DNA from: Candidatus Koribacter versatilis Ellin345
GTDB lineage: Bacteria; Acidobacteriota; Terriglobia; Terriglobales; Acidobacteriaceae
DNA: 64,000 nt
Reading direction: 5' to 3'
NCBI RefSeq assembly: GCF_000014005.1
Contig: NC_008009.1
Span: 2,976,001-3,040,000, forward strand
Part shown: positions 49,210 to 57,608 of the stretch, piece after piece
How positions within the stretch are numbered: position 1 is the first letter of the stretch
Layout: each line of letters starts with the position of its first letter
Made by a program: the position numbers and the translations under genes
Notes under the pieces: model-generated
Seen by the model: only the letters and a program-made list of their open reading frames with translations
The model's database searches: none
What the model was told of the DNA's origin: nothing

Positions 49210-49740
49210 ATGGCCCGTACTCCCGGACTTTATGCCACGTTTGAGACGAGCGAAGGCAATATCGTGGTTCGTCTTTTTGAAAAGGAAGCGCCAAAAACAG
49301 TTAAGAACTTTGTTGACCTTGCCGAGGGCAAGCGCGAATGGACGCATCCCGGAACCCGCAAGAAGTCGAGCGATCCGCTCTACAACGGCACGATCTTCCA
49401 TCGCGTGATTCCGAACTTCATGATCCAGGGTGGCGACCCAATGGGTTCCGGCTTCGGCGGCCCCGGCTACCAGTTCGAGGACGAGACCAAGGGCTCGCCC
49501 CACAAGTTCGATAAGCCCGGCAAGCTCGCTATGGCCAATAGCGGTCCAAATACAAACGGATCCCAGTTCTTTCTCACAGTGGCTGCGACGACCTGGCTGA
49601 CAGGCAACCACACGATCTTCGGTGAGGTCGTGGAAGGGATGGATGTGGTGGAGAAGATTGTGAACGTCCCGCGCAGCCGTCAGGACAAGCCGAATAGCGA
49701 TGTGTCTATCAAGACAGTCAAGATCGAGCGAGCGGAGTAA
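49210..49740 (+). CDS. Cyclophilin-type peptidyl-prolyl isomerase
   Basis: A 176-residue cyclophilin without a signal peptide. Marks: GNIVVRLFEKEAPKTVKNFV at the start, the active Arg in FHRVIPNFMIQGGDPMGSGF near 70, GKLAMANSGPNTNGSQFFLT near 105-125 with the conserved Gln and Phe, and WLTGNHTIFGEVVEG. It catalyses cis-trans isomerisation of Xaa-Pro bonds in the cytoplasm. The insert after the first helix (REWTHPGTRKKSSDPLY) is common in acidobacterial forms. A strong terminator follows at 49756-49783. Confidence 0.95.
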   Translation: MARTPGLYATFETSEGNIVVRLFEKEAPKTVKNFVDLAEGKREWTHPGTRKKSSDPLYNGTIFHRVIPNFMIQGGDPMGSGFGGPGYQFEDETKGSPHKFDKPGKLAMANSGPNTNGSQFFLTVAATTWLTGNHTIFGEVVEGMDVVEKIVNVPRSRQDKPNSDVSIKTVKIERAE

Positions 49741-49755
49741 CGTTCTGCAAATTCA

Positions 49756-49783
49756 AAAGGGCGAGTTTACCGACTCGCCCTTT
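49756..49783. terminator. Terminator after the cyclophilin gene
   Basis: A perfect 11-bp stem AAAGGGCGAGT/ACTCGCCCTTT with loop TTACCG, A-rich before and CTTCG after. Confidence 0.9.
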
Positions 49784-49830
49784 CTTCGTGCCTATAAGTG
49801 CATACTGCACGCGGAGAACCTGAATGGAAT

Positions 49831-50649
49831 CTATATACCGAACGTCTCGCGGGCGGATGTAATCGCTGCCACGAGACCGGGAATTGTGTACTCCTCTGCC
49901 TGGATATTCACCGGCAAATTGAACTCTCGCAAGGTTGCTGATGTCACCGGCCCAATGGAAGCCGAGCGAACGCCGTCCCTGAAACACTTTGTCGCCGCTC
50001 GTTTCCCTATCAGTTCCACGAAGTTCTTCACCGTAGAAGAGCTCGTGAAAGTGATTACCTGCGGCTTGTTCTTCAGGCTGTGCAGAGCATCACTCAGCTT
50101 CCCACGCGACTTCTCCGGCACAACCGTCTCGTAGGCCTCGACAACATCGACGTTCGCACCGGCGCGACGCAATTCGTTCGGAATGACATCGCGCGCAACT
50201 TTGGCGCGAACCAGCAGTACGCGCTTCCCTTTCACCTTACGCGCGAGTGCCTCGACAACGGCTTCGGCGACATATTCTTTTGGCGTAACTTCAACCTTCA
50301 GGCGTTGCCCCTCGATAGCTTTCTTGGTTGCAGGGCCGATCGCGGCGATCTTCAGCTTTTCGAACAGGTCGGGACGCAGCTTCAGTTTCTCCAACCTCCT
50401 GAAAAGAGCGTTCACGCCGTTCACGCTGGTCAGAATGAGCCAGTCGTAATCGAGCACGCTGCGGATGGCAGTATCCATCGGCGCGAACGACTGCGGCTCC
50501 CGTATCTCGATGAACGGGATTTCCAGTACCCTGGCGCCGCGCGCCTTCAGTTCGACAGAAAGTGCTCCAGCCTGCTTCCTGGCGCGAGAGACGAGCACGC
50601 GCACACCTTTCAGCGGCAGAGTTTCGGCTGGTTTGGATCGGCTCGGCAT
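49831..50649 (-). CDS. hemD: Uroporphyrinogen-III synthase
   Basis: A 272-residue protein from the ATG at 50649, 4 bp after the hemC stop. The first strand is GVRVLVSRARKQAGALSVEL; the hinge and second lobe have YDWLILTSVNGVNALFRRL, IAAIGPATKKAIEG, KGKRVLLVRAKVARDVIP and DVVEAYETVVP, and the end has ITFTSSSTVKNFVEL and SIGPVTSATLREFNLPVNIQ. It closes hydroxymethylbilane into uroporphyrinogen III with D-ring inversion. Sequence is always weak in this family; position in the hem operon is the firmest support. A frame extending to 50802 overlaps hemC and is not used. Confidence 0.92.
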   Translation of the reverse strand: MPSRSKPAETLPLKGVRVLVSRARKQAGALSVELKARGARVLEIPFIEIREPQSFAPMDTAIRSVLDYDWLILTSVNGVNALFRRLEKLKLRPDLFEKLKIAAIGPATKKAIEGQRLKVEVTPKEYVAEAVVEALARKVKGKRVLLVRAKVARDVIPNELRRAGANVDVVEAYETVVPEKSRGKLSDALHSLKNKPQVITFTSSSTVKNFVELIGKRAATKCFRDGVRSASIGPVTSATLREFNLPVNIQAEEYTIPGLVAAITSARETFGI

Positions 50650-50653
50650 GCGG

Positions 50654-51589
50654 TTATGGCTGCGCTGGCGCTGCGATGTTCTGGCTGTAGACGTCTTCGA
50701 GGATCTTCGTCGCGCCGCGGGCGAGCAGCGTCTTGCCGACTTCCTCGCCAAGGTGCGCAGGATCCGCGCCGGATTTCGATTCGCGCAAGATCTCCGATCC
50801 ATCGGGTCGCGCGCAGATCGCGGTGAGATGCACCTGTCCGTCTTTCACTTCCGCAAAGGCGCCAATTGGCACCTGGCATCCGCCGCCAAGCTGATTCAGC
50901 AGAGCCCGCTCGGCGGTCGTCGTGGCGCGCGCATCGTAATCATTGAGGAAGCTCAGAATCTCGCGCATGCGCGTGTCGCCGAGGCGAATCTCGATGCCGA
51001 GAGCTCCTTGCCCTGCTGCCGGGCACATCACGTCTTCGCTGATAATCTCCTTCACCAGTTGCGTCTTGCCCAAACGATTCAGGCCGGCGAAGGCCAAGAT
51101 GATGGCGTCGTACTCGCCTTGTTCGAGTTTGCGAACCCGCGTATCCACATTGCCGCGCAGCGGGAAGATTTCGAGGTCCGGGCGGATTGCTTTGATCTGC
51201 GCTTGTCGCCGCAGGCTGCTGGTGCCAACCTTCGCGCCTTGCGGAAGACCGGAGATGCTGTCGTACTTCACGGAGAGAAACACATCGCGCGGGTTCTCGC
51301 GCTTGGTTACCGCAGCGAGTTCGAACCCTTGCGGCAGTTCGGTCGGCAAGTCTTTCAAGCTATGAACAGCGACATCGACTTTGCCGGCCGCAAGTGCCTC
51401 TTCGATCTCCTTGGTGAACATGCCCTTGGTGCCGACCTTGGCTAACGCGACGTCCAAAATCTTATCGCCGGTGGTCTTGATGATCTCAAGTTCGACTTCG
51501 TGTCCGCGCTCGCGCAAGAGGGCGGAAATATGATTGGCTTGCCAGAGTGCAAGCTGCGAACCGCGGGAACCGATACGTAAGGTTGCCAT
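50654..51589 (-). CDS. hemC: Porphobilinogen deaminase (hydroxymethylbilane synthase)
   Basis: A 311-residue enzyme. Start [20 protein letters not shown] is the first domain; [11 protein letters not shown] near 80 is a binding loop; [20 protein letters not shown] and [20 protein letters not shown] follow with the Asp used in catalysis; the cofactor dipyrromethane attaches to the Cys in [16 protein letters not shown] near 240. It joins four porphobilinogens. It follows hemA closely and precedes hemD by 4 bp. Confidence 0.96.
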
Positions 51590-51601
51590 AAACTGCGGTG
51601 T

Positions 51602-52912
51602 CTACTTTCCTGGACCGCTCTGCGGCGGCCCTGTCTTAACTGTCTCGTCCTTCGCCTTTTCGTGAAGGTTGAAGATTCTTTTTACCAACTCGATCACGGT
51701 GGTGGACTCCGGCTCTTTCGCTGCCGTTTTCAACGTGGTGATCGGCGTGTGCATGATCTTGTTGATGATGCCTTTGGTCAGTGCATCTACCGCCATTTCC
51801 TGCTCAGGAGAAAGTTCGCCTAAGCGGCCGCGCAGGCGATCGATTTCAGCTTGCCGTACCGTTTCCAAGTGTTCCTGCAAGGAGACGATCGTCGGGACAA
51901 CATCGAGCGTGCGGAGGCGTTCCTCGAACTTCTCTACTTCGGCGTTAACGATTGCTTCCGCGTGCGCCGCTTCGTCTTTGCGATCAGAGATGTGCGAGTG
52001 GACCACCTGCTGCAGATCATCGATGTCGTAAACGAAGATGCCGTCGAGCTCGTTCATCTTCGCGTCCACATCGCGTGGCACGGCGATGTCGAGGAAGAAC
52101 ATCGGACGGTTCTTGCGGCGGCTCAGGAACTTCTCGCCGTGTTCTTTCCGGAAAATCGCAATCGGAGCGCCTGTCGAACTCAGCACGATGTCGGCTTTAT
52201 CCACCGTCTCGTACAGGTGCTCAATAGGAACGGCCTCGCCATTGAACTTCTTCGCGAACGCCACGCCGCGCTCGTAGGTGCGGTTGGCGACGTAGATCTT
52301 CTCCACGCCGTGGGCGACGAAGTGTCGTGCTGCCAATTCGCACATCTTGCCGGCGCCGACGATATACACCGACCGCCCTTGCAACGAGCCGAAGATCTTC
52401 TTTGCGAGCTCCACCGCGACCGAGGCGATTGAAACCGACGAACTCGCAATCGAAGTGTCTGTCCGGACGCGCTTTGCGACCGCAAATGCCCTGGTTAGCA
52501 GCGCGTCCAATTGCGAGCTCACGGCTCCCACGGCTCTTGCTGTGGCGTATGCCTCTTTCACCTGCCCGAGAATTTGCGGCTCGCCGACGACCATCGAGTC
52601 CAGACTCGATGCCACGCGGAACATGTGTCGCACGGCTTCCGTGGAGCGATATTCATACAGATATTGTTCGTATTGGGCGGGATCGATGTTGTAGAGCTGC
52701 TTCAGGAATCCGCGCATGTCGGCGTTGCCGTTGACCGATCGTGCCACCATCTCCACGCGATTGCAGGTGGAGACGATCATTCCCTCTTCGATCCCCGGAT
52801 AACTCGCCAGCAGCTTGGTCGCTTCCGGCAGCCGGCTCTCGGGGATAGCAAACCGTTCACGGACTTCGACCGGTGCGGTTTTGTGGTTCACGCCAATGAC
52901 GAAGAAATTCAT
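51602..52912 (-). CDS. hemA: Glutamyl-tRNA reductase
   Basis: A 436-residue protein. The nucleophile Cys50 is in VSTCNRVEMVA, after VIGVNHKTAPVEVRE. The NADPH domain has VGEPQILGQVKEAYA, VYIVGAGKMCELAARHFV and FLDIAVPRDVD. The carboxyl dimerisation helix ends in LVKRIFNLHEKAKDE. It makes glutamate-1-semialdehyde from Glu-tRNA, the first step of the C5 heme path, so heme control is expected here. Its ATG overlaps the end of the CcsA/HemX-like gene by 4 bp. Confidence 0.97.
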   Translation of the reverse strand: MNFFVIGVNHKTAPVEVRERFAIPESRLPEATKLLASYPGIEEGMIVSTCNRVEMVARSVNGNADMRGFLKQLYNIDPAQYEQYLYEYRSTEAVRHMFRVASSLDSMVVGEPQILGQVKEAYATARAVGAVSSQLDALLTRAFAVAKRVRTDTSIASSSVSIASVAVELAKKIFGSLQGRSVYIVGAGKMCELAARHFVAHGVEKIYVANRTYERGVAFAKKFNGEAVPIEHLYETVDKADIVLSSTGAPIAIFRKEHGEKFLSRRKNRPMFFLDIAVPRDVDAKMNELDGIFVYDIDDLQQVVHSHISDRKDEAAHAEAIVNAEVEKFEERLRTLDVVPTIVSLQEHLETVRQAEIDRLRGRLGELSPEQEMAVDALTKGIINKIMHTPITTLKTAAKEPESTTVIELVKRIFNLHEKAKDETVKTGPPQSGPGK

Positions 52913-53721
52913 GAGGCACTGAACCTATGGAGGTGACTGAAGTAGTTCGCCGCCCATGCGCCGACGGCAGCGATGAACGCGAATGCCGCTAAATATGCGG
53001 CCTTACGCCCGCGCCAACCAGAGTTCCAACGCGTGTACAACAGCACCATGTAGACGACCCACATGATGATTGAGAGCAGGACCTTGGCGTCGAGAAAGAA
53101 GAGGCTTCCGAACTTGTTTTCTGCCAATACTGAGCCGGCGACAAGACCGAAGGTCATAAAGGGGAACCCAAGCAACAAGGCCCGGTAGCCGATCTCGTCG
53201 ATCGTTTGGAGCGCCGGCAGCCGTCCCGCGAAGCTCGCCGGTTGCTTCGACTTCAAGCTCTTCTCCTGGATCAGATACAGCAAGCTGGCTCCGAAGCTCA
53301 GGAATAAACCGGCATATCCCGTGAAAATGAGAACGATATGGATGATCGTCCAGCTGTTCTTCAGCAGGGGAGAAGAGAGCGGAAATCCTTGCGGACCGGT
53401 GGCGGATGCAAACGTCAGGAAGAAGACCAGCGGGAAGACGAAGATGCCGGGGGAACTCGTACGGTAGCGCACGAAGAAGATCATGAAAACAACCATGATC
53501 ACAAAGGCCAGCAGCGATTCCGAGTGATGGACGGAGGCGGTGATCTTGCCTTCCAGAACCGCAAACTCAACCAGGGAGACGAGTTGGAAGATCATCCCCA
53601 TTCCAACGGCCGGACCGACGAATCGCGTCAGAGCCTCGCCCCGCCTACTCAGCAGAAGAAGCGAGTAGACAAGTCCGAGTCCGTAGAAGACGACCGCTAG
53701 CCTGAGCCAAAGCAGTGGCAT
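52909..53721 (-). CDS. hemX: HemX/CcsA-family membrane protein
   Basis: A 270-residue protein with about eight helices (VVFYGLGLVYSLLLLS, SLVEFAVLEGK, LLAFVIMVVFMIFFVRYRT, WTIIHIVLIFTGYAGLFLSF, LLSIIMWVVYMVLLYTRWNS). His residues in ASVHHSESLL and TIIHIVLI fit heme contact. The Trp-rich motif of the CcsA cytochrome c lyase is not visible, and the gene lies directly in front of hemA as HemX does in Gram-positive species, where it reduces the level of HemA. I therefore favour HemX over CcsA. The overlap with hemA suggests coupled translation. Confidence 0.88.
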   Translation of the reverse strand: MPLLWLRLAVVFYGLGLVYSLLLLSRRGEALTRFVGPAVGMGMIFQLVSLVEFAVLEGKITASVHHSESLLAFVIMVVFMIFFVRYRTSSPGIFVFPLVFFLTFASATGPQGFPLSSPLLKNSWTIIHIVLIFTGYAGLFLSFGASLLYLIQEKSLKSKQPASFAGRLPALQTIDEIGYRALLLGFPFMTFGLVAGSVLAENKFGSLFFLDAKVLLSIIMWVVYMVLLYTRWNSGWRGRKAAYLAAFAFIAAVGAWAANYFSHLHRFSAS

Positions 53722-53804
53722 AAAATCTGTGTCGATTCCCCGCTTACCTTTATCAAAAGTATACAGTTACGCTGTTTCGCCGTAGCACATGAATCACTCG
53801 GACG

Positions 53805-53820
53805 TGTGATGGAGATCACA
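53805..53820. promoter_or_regulatory. Perfect CRP-type palindrome
   Basis: TGTGA-TGGAGA-TCACA is a perfect match to the CRP consensus inverted repeat. It lies 84 bp before the hemX start and 85 bp before the start of the small gene at 53905, so it could control either or both. Which regulator binds is unknown. Confidence 0.55.
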
Positions 53821-53904
53821 ATTCAGTGGTAATCGGCCAGACGGAGTGGGAAAGTAACGCGGCGGTACAACCGCTGACGTCCGCAAACGCTCCTAGAGGA
53901 AGCA

Positions 53905-54117
53905 ATGACGACGCCCTCGCCTATGTCGCACATCTTTAGAAGCCGAATCATTACGCTGGCACTCGTGCTTGGCAATGTGACTCTCGGAATCACGACGTTC
54001 ATTCAGAGCCGGGTCATCGCCGGCCAAAGCCGCATCATCCATGTTCTCTATCTCGACTCGGCGGAACTGGCGAGCATGAAGATTGCCGCGAACATGGCGA
54101 AGGCGAAGAAGAACTAA
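53905..54117 (+). CDS. Small single-span membrane protein
   Basis: A 70-residue protein. One membrane helix near residues 14-32 (ITLALVLGNVTLGITTFIQS) is followed by a short polar, Lys-rich end (ASMKIAANMAKAKKN). A GAGGAAG site lies 3-4 bp before the ATG. It has its own strong terminator (54141-54167), which supports a real gene. A perfect CRP-like site lies 85 bp upstream. Function unknown. Confidence 0.7.
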   Translation: MTTPSPMSHIFRSRIITLALVLGNVTLGITTFIQSRVIAGQSRIIHVLYLDSAELASMKIAANMAKAKKN

Positions 54118-54140
54118 TCCCCAGTTCCAGGCCAAAAGCA

Positions 54141-54167
54141 AAACCGGCAGCGCTCGGCTGCCGGTTT
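54141..54167. terminator. Terminator of the small membrane gene
   Basis: A perfect 11-bp stem AAACCGGCAGC/GCTGCCGGTTT with loop GCTCG; also suits the convergent M48 gene. Confidence 0.88.
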
Positions 54168-54187
54168 CTGTCTGCAATCCAGCTCGA

Positions 54188-55366
54188 TTAGTCGTCGCGC
54201 TTTTTCAACGTCGGGCGATCATCGTCGTTCGTGCCCTTGCTGTCCGTACTGCCAGTGTTGTCAGCCGTGGTGCGCCGCAGCGTCGGACGGTTTTCCTTCT
54301 GGTCCTCGACCTTATGCCGATTCTCGAGGGCGGCAAGACGGGATTTCACTGTCTGAAATTCCGAAGTGTCATCTATGTACTGGTCGCGGGCGGGCAGGAT
54401 GCGAGCAATCTCTTCTTGAGATTTCTCAATGCGGTCCGGCGTTTGCGGATGGGTTGAGAACGCCTTCGCCAACGTACCCGGCTTCTTCTTTTCCTTCGCC
54501 TGCACCTTTTCGAAGAAGGAAATGAACGCCTGCGGATCGTAGCCCGTCGCGTACATGTACTGGAGGCCGAGGTAATCGGCTTCGGCTTCAAAGCCGCGCG
54601 AGAACTTGAGGAAGGTCATTGGCAGTGCGAGGCTGACCGCGGACTGCAGCGCATAGCCGAGACCACCACCGACAAAGATCAGAGGAATCGTCGCCAAGTT
54701 CGCGATCTGACCCCGGGTCATCTGCCGTGTCGCGTGACGCGCAGCAACGTGAGCGATCTCGTGGGCCATCACGCCGGCGAGTTCCGCTTCTTCATCAGCC
54801 GCCAGGATCAGCCCTGAATTCACGTAGAAGAAGCCGCCCGGCAGCGCGAAGGCATTGATCTCGTCCGAATCCACGACCTTGATCGTGAACGGTACGCGCG
54901 CGTCGGAATTGCGAACGATGTTCTGGCCGATGCGGTTGACGTATTCCGTCACAACCGGGTCCTGCACCAGCTTCATGCCGGCTTCGATCTGTTCGGAATA
55001 GCCTTTGCCCATCCGAATTTCTTTCTCCAGCGAGTACCAGTCACCCGGACTTGTTCCCTGACCGATGTGACGATTGCCAATCGCCGAGACGTCATCGCGC
55101 GAGCCATCGTGTTTCACGCCACTCGCTTTCGGCAGATTTTCGGTCGCCTCCTTGGCGAGAGGATCCTTGGTCGCGGTGGAGTCGGTGCCCGCGGCGGGCG
55201 CGGCTGTGCTGTCATCGGCGGGTGCCTGCTGCGCGTCTGGCGTCTCACCACCTTGTGTGGCTGCGGGTTGCTGGGATTGAGTGTCAGGATGCGCGGGCGC
55301 GGACTGCGCCATGCCGAAACTTGAAAGCGCGAAAGCAGCCGTCACTAGCAGGCGTTTCAACTTCAT
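54188..55366 (-). CDS. Exported M48-family zinc metalloprotease
   Basis: A 392-residue protein from the ATG at 55366. Signal peptide MKLKRLLVTAAFALSSFGMA, then a disordered Gln/Ala/Pro/Thr segment to about 85. The catalytic HEIAH is at 202-206 (VMAHEIAHVAARHATRQM), with the third ligand Glu in GFEAEADYLGLQYM near 260. A hydrophobic segment about 215-240 is common to M48B/BepA-like proteins, which degrade or refold outer membrane proteins. The tail is hydrophilic. A perfect GGGAGTACTCCC palindrome covers its ribosome site. Confidence 0.92.
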   Translation of the reverse strand: MKLKRLLVTAAFALSSFGMAQSAPAHPDTQSQQPAATQGGETPDAQQAPADDSTAAPAAGTDSTATKDPLAKEATENLPKASGVKHDGSRDDVSAIGNRHIGQGTSPGDWYSLEKEIRMGKGYSEQIEAGMKLVQDPVVTEYVNRIGQNIVRNSDARVPFTIKVVDSDEINAFALPGGFFYVNSGLILAADEEAELAGVMAHEIAHVAARHATRQMTRGQIANLATIPLIFVGGGLGYALQSAVSLALPMTFLKFSRGFEAEADYLGLQYMYATGYDPQAFISFFEKVQAKEKKKPGTLAKAFSTHPQTPDRIEKSQEEIARILPARDQYIDDTSEFQTVKSRLAALENRHKVEDQKENRPTLRRTTADNTGSTDSKGTNDDDRPTLKKRDD

Positions 55367-55378
55367 GGGAGTACTCCC
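55367..55378 (-). promoter_or_regulatory. Self-complementary ribosome binding site
   Basis: GGGAGTACTCCC is a perfect 12-nt palindrome directly against the ATG of the M48 gene. The GGAG inside it is the ribosome site, so pairing with itself or with another transcript could limit translation. Confidence 0.4.
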
Positions 55379-55533
55379 GTTTGTGCGGATATGGCTCAAT
55401 TATAGGCCTTCTGGAGAAGCATAAGCCCGATTCGGGGCCGTGGCATACATTTCTCTGGGCTGTGAAACACAGATTCGGGCAGTCCGCACGAGCTCCTGCC
55501 CCCTGCTTCCACACTTATTTCTTTAGACGTGAA

Positions 55534-55908
55534 TCAACTCTGGGAGGTAGTAGGAGTTGCAAGCTTTTTCTCCGGGTCGCTCGACGGCTCGGATTTCAGG
55601 ATTTCGATGTCCGTGGCCTTCCACTCTCCACGGTCGTCCTGCTCGGCGGTAATGCGCACCTGCGTCCCCAGCGGGAGCACTTTTGGGATTGGACTCTTTC
55701 GGTCAGAAGTAGGAATTTCGCTGTCGTAATGGACTTTTGCGGCGCTCACTTCGACGCGCCGGATGGTGTGATTCCTACCCTCGACATAGACCCATGCGTC
55801 GGAATGTTCAGGCCCGTCCACCACGGTTCCGCGAAACGATCCGGGAGTTCCGGCGATGAGCGGAACAGATATGACGAGCGACGCCAACAACCCCACCAAC
55901 ACCTTCAT
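55534..55908 (-). CDS. Small secreted beta-rich protein
   Basis: A 124-residue protein with signal peptide MKVLVGLLASLVISVPLIAG. The body has beta-like segments GSFRGTVVDG, AWVYVEGRNHTIRRVEVSAA, HYDSEIP and GTQVRITAEQDDRGEWKATD, like a small OB-fold or DUF5666-type unit, and a disordered tail (PSSDPEKKLATPTTSQS). Alone between the M48 and GAF-like genes. I do not recognise a named family. Confidence 0.7.
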   Translation of the reverse strand: MKVLVGLLASLVISVPLIAGTPGSFRGTVVDGPEHSDAWVYVEGRNHTIRRVEVSAAKVHYDSEIPTSDRKSPIPKVLPLGTQVRITAEQDDRGEWKATDIEILKSEPSSDPEKKLATPTTSQS

Positions 55909-55983
55909 GCCACATCAGATGCGTCTACTCTCGCGGCGGATACGCTCGAATGGTCTGGATTTCAAAATCACCTTAGTACCTGG

Positions 55984-56511
55984 CTAGAAGCACTTCGCGA
56001 TATCGCCGCACGCCGACACGAGTTTCTGCAGGTCGGCCGGCGTGAAATCAACTCCAGCCGAAGGCCCTGTCAGTCCTTTGCGGCAGACCTGCACGACTCC
56101 AGCGACTTTGTTGTCCTTTACGACCGGCGCTGACATCAGCTTCTGGATAATTGGGTGCTCGTGTTTTTCGCCACCGAGAGGTGCATGTGCACCGGTAAGG
56201 TCAACCGACTCGAAGACGCTGACGTGGCGGGTCTGCGCGAAGTTGTTAATGACTTCCGGCTTTTTGCTGGCGGCGGTTCGTCCGGCCACAGAACTGGTGG
56301 CGTTCACCGGGATGTAGCCCACATCGTGCAGCTTCATGGGATAGACGAAGATCAACTTCGTCTCTTCAATGCGCAGGATGGCGACTTCGTCCTCCTGCAG
56401 CTTGAATTGTTTCGCCATCAAATGGGCAAGCTTCTCGCCATTGAGGGGTGTGAGTCCTTCTTTGGTGCATGCTCCAGCGAGTTCCGCAAGTGAAGTTGCA
56501 GGCGTTGCCAT
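55984..56511 (-). CDS. GAF-domain-like protein
   Basis: A 175-residue cytoplasmic protein. The pattern of a GAF fold is seen: helix LNGEKLAHLMAKQFKLQEDE, strands VAILRIEETKLIFVYPM and SVAGRTAASKKPEVINNFA, the region HEHPIIQKLMSAPVVKDNKVA then GVVQVCRKG, and a final helix TPADLQKLVSACGDIAKCF. GAF domains bind small molecules such as cyclic nucleotides or oxidised Cys. There are three Cys (14, 143-ish, end) that could sense redox. No output domain. It lies divergent from sdhC, beside a CRP-like site. Confidence 0.75.
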   Translation of the reverse strand: MATPATSLAELAGACTKEGLTPLNGEKLAHLMAKQFKLQEDEVAILRIEETKLIFVYPMKLHDVGYIPVNATSSVAGRTAASKKPEVINNFAQTRHVSVFESVDLTGAHAPLGGEKHEHPIIQKLMSAPVVKDNKVAGVVQVCRKGLTGPSAGVDFTPADLQKLVSACGDIAKCF

Positions 56512-56662
56512 GGGGTTCTCCGGTTGGGCTCCGGAGTCTGGGCCGGAGCTAGGGGTTCGGGGGTGAGGGGATTCTAGCCGGGTTTGTCGGAAGCAGCAAC
56601 CAAAGTTCGTTCCGGGAGGGTTGGGCGGATTTGGTACGGGTCCCCGATATGTCCGTATGCGA

Positions 56663-56678
56663 TGTGACGGCCATCACT
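56663..56678. promoter_or_regulatory. CRP/FNR-like palindrome upstream of sdh
   Basis: TGTGA-CGGCCA-TCACT, one base from the perfect repeat. It is centred about 98 bp before the predicted sdh transcription start, a distance used by class I CRP activators, and also faces the GAF-like gene. Confidence 0.45.
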
Positions 56679-56732
56679 TCGTGCTGATGACTGTGCCCAT
56701 TAGACTTCGCACGATGTGGCTCCTTGCGTTCC

Positions 56733-56762
56733 TTGACTTGCTAGGTTTGCAAAATTGATAAT
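56733..56762 (+). promoter_or_regulatory. Probable sdhCAB promoter
   Basis: TTGACT and GATAAT are separated by 18 nt, giving a start near 56769 and a leader of about 40 nt. AAGGGG lies 9-10 bp before the GTG of sdhC. Confidence 0.6.
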
Positions 56763-56810
56763 GCAAGGTTCTTTATCGCACTCCGAGGTCATCATAAGGG
56801 GTCGTCTATC

Positions 56811-57572
56811 GTGGCAGCTTCGGCCAGTCCTACTGTTCAACGGGGAGTGCCTCCCCTCCGCGCCGGTCAAGGCACATCGTTTCTTCTTCGACGCCTTCAT
56901 TCTCTGAGCGGAATTATCCCGGTTGGGGCCTTTCTGGTGGAGCACTTTGTTTCCAACGCTTTCGCCACCAACGGCCCGCACGCTTATGCCGAGCAGGTCA
57001 AGTTCCTCACCGGACTTCCCTTCGCCGAGGCCTTGGAGTGGGTCGGCATTTACATTCCGCTTCTTTATCACGCAATTTACGGTTTTTATATCTGGTTCCG
57101 CGGTGAAGGCAATGTCACCGAGTACCCGTGGTCGGGCAACTGGATGTACACCGCGCAGCGCTGGACGGGCCTTATCGCCTTCATCTATATCGGTTGGCAC
57201 GTGTACACCATGCGTGTGCTCGGTCCACATCTGTTCGGTTACACCAACGGCGTTCCCGGTTACACCCTCGCGTTTGGCAAAGTCCAGAACGAAGTCCTCG
57301 TCACTTGGGCGTTTCTGTTCTACGTAGTCGGCATCGTGGCAGCGTCGTGGCACTTCGCTTATGGAATCTGGCTGTTCTGCGCAAAGTGGGGCATCACGGT
57401 CGGTGACAACGCTCGCCGGAAGTTTGGCTACGTGTGCGTTCTGATCGCTCTAGCGTTCATATTCACTGGTTTCGCGACGCTCTATTCCTTCCGCTCCTCA
57501 AAGTATGCAGGCGAAAACGTGAAGGTTCACGACGTGGAAACGCAGCAGTCGGCTCCCCAGAGCAATTATTGA
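56811..57572 (+). CDS. sdhC: Succinate dehydrogenase cytochrome b558 subunit
   Basis: A 253-residue integral membrane protein from a GTG start, with five helices. Heme-ligand-type His lie in LLRRLHSLSGIIPVGAFLVEH, LLYHAIYGFYIWFRG, FIYIGWHVYTMRVLG and VAASWHFAYGIWLF. The length and His pattern match the Bacillus SdhC type, a single anchor with two hemes, not the SdhC/SdhD pair. It anchors SdhA and SdhB and passes electrons to menaquinone. First gene of sdhCAB, 36 bp before sdhA. Confidence 0.95.
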   Translation: MAASASPTVQRGVPPLRAGQGTSFLLRRLHSLSGIIPVGAFLVEHFVSNAFATNGPHAYAEQVKFLTGLPFAEALEWVGIYIPLLYHAIYGFYIWFRGEGNVTEYPWSGNWMYTAQRWTGLIAFIYIGWHVYTMRVLGPHLFGYTNGVPGYTLAFGKVQNEVLVTWAFLFYVVGIVAASWHFAYGIWLFCAKWGITVGDNARRKFGYVCVLIALAFIFTGFATLYSFRSSKYAGENVKVHDVETQQSAPQSNY

Positions 57573-57608
57573 TATCCAGCGGCATTAACCGCTTGCAAGC
57601 AGGAACTC

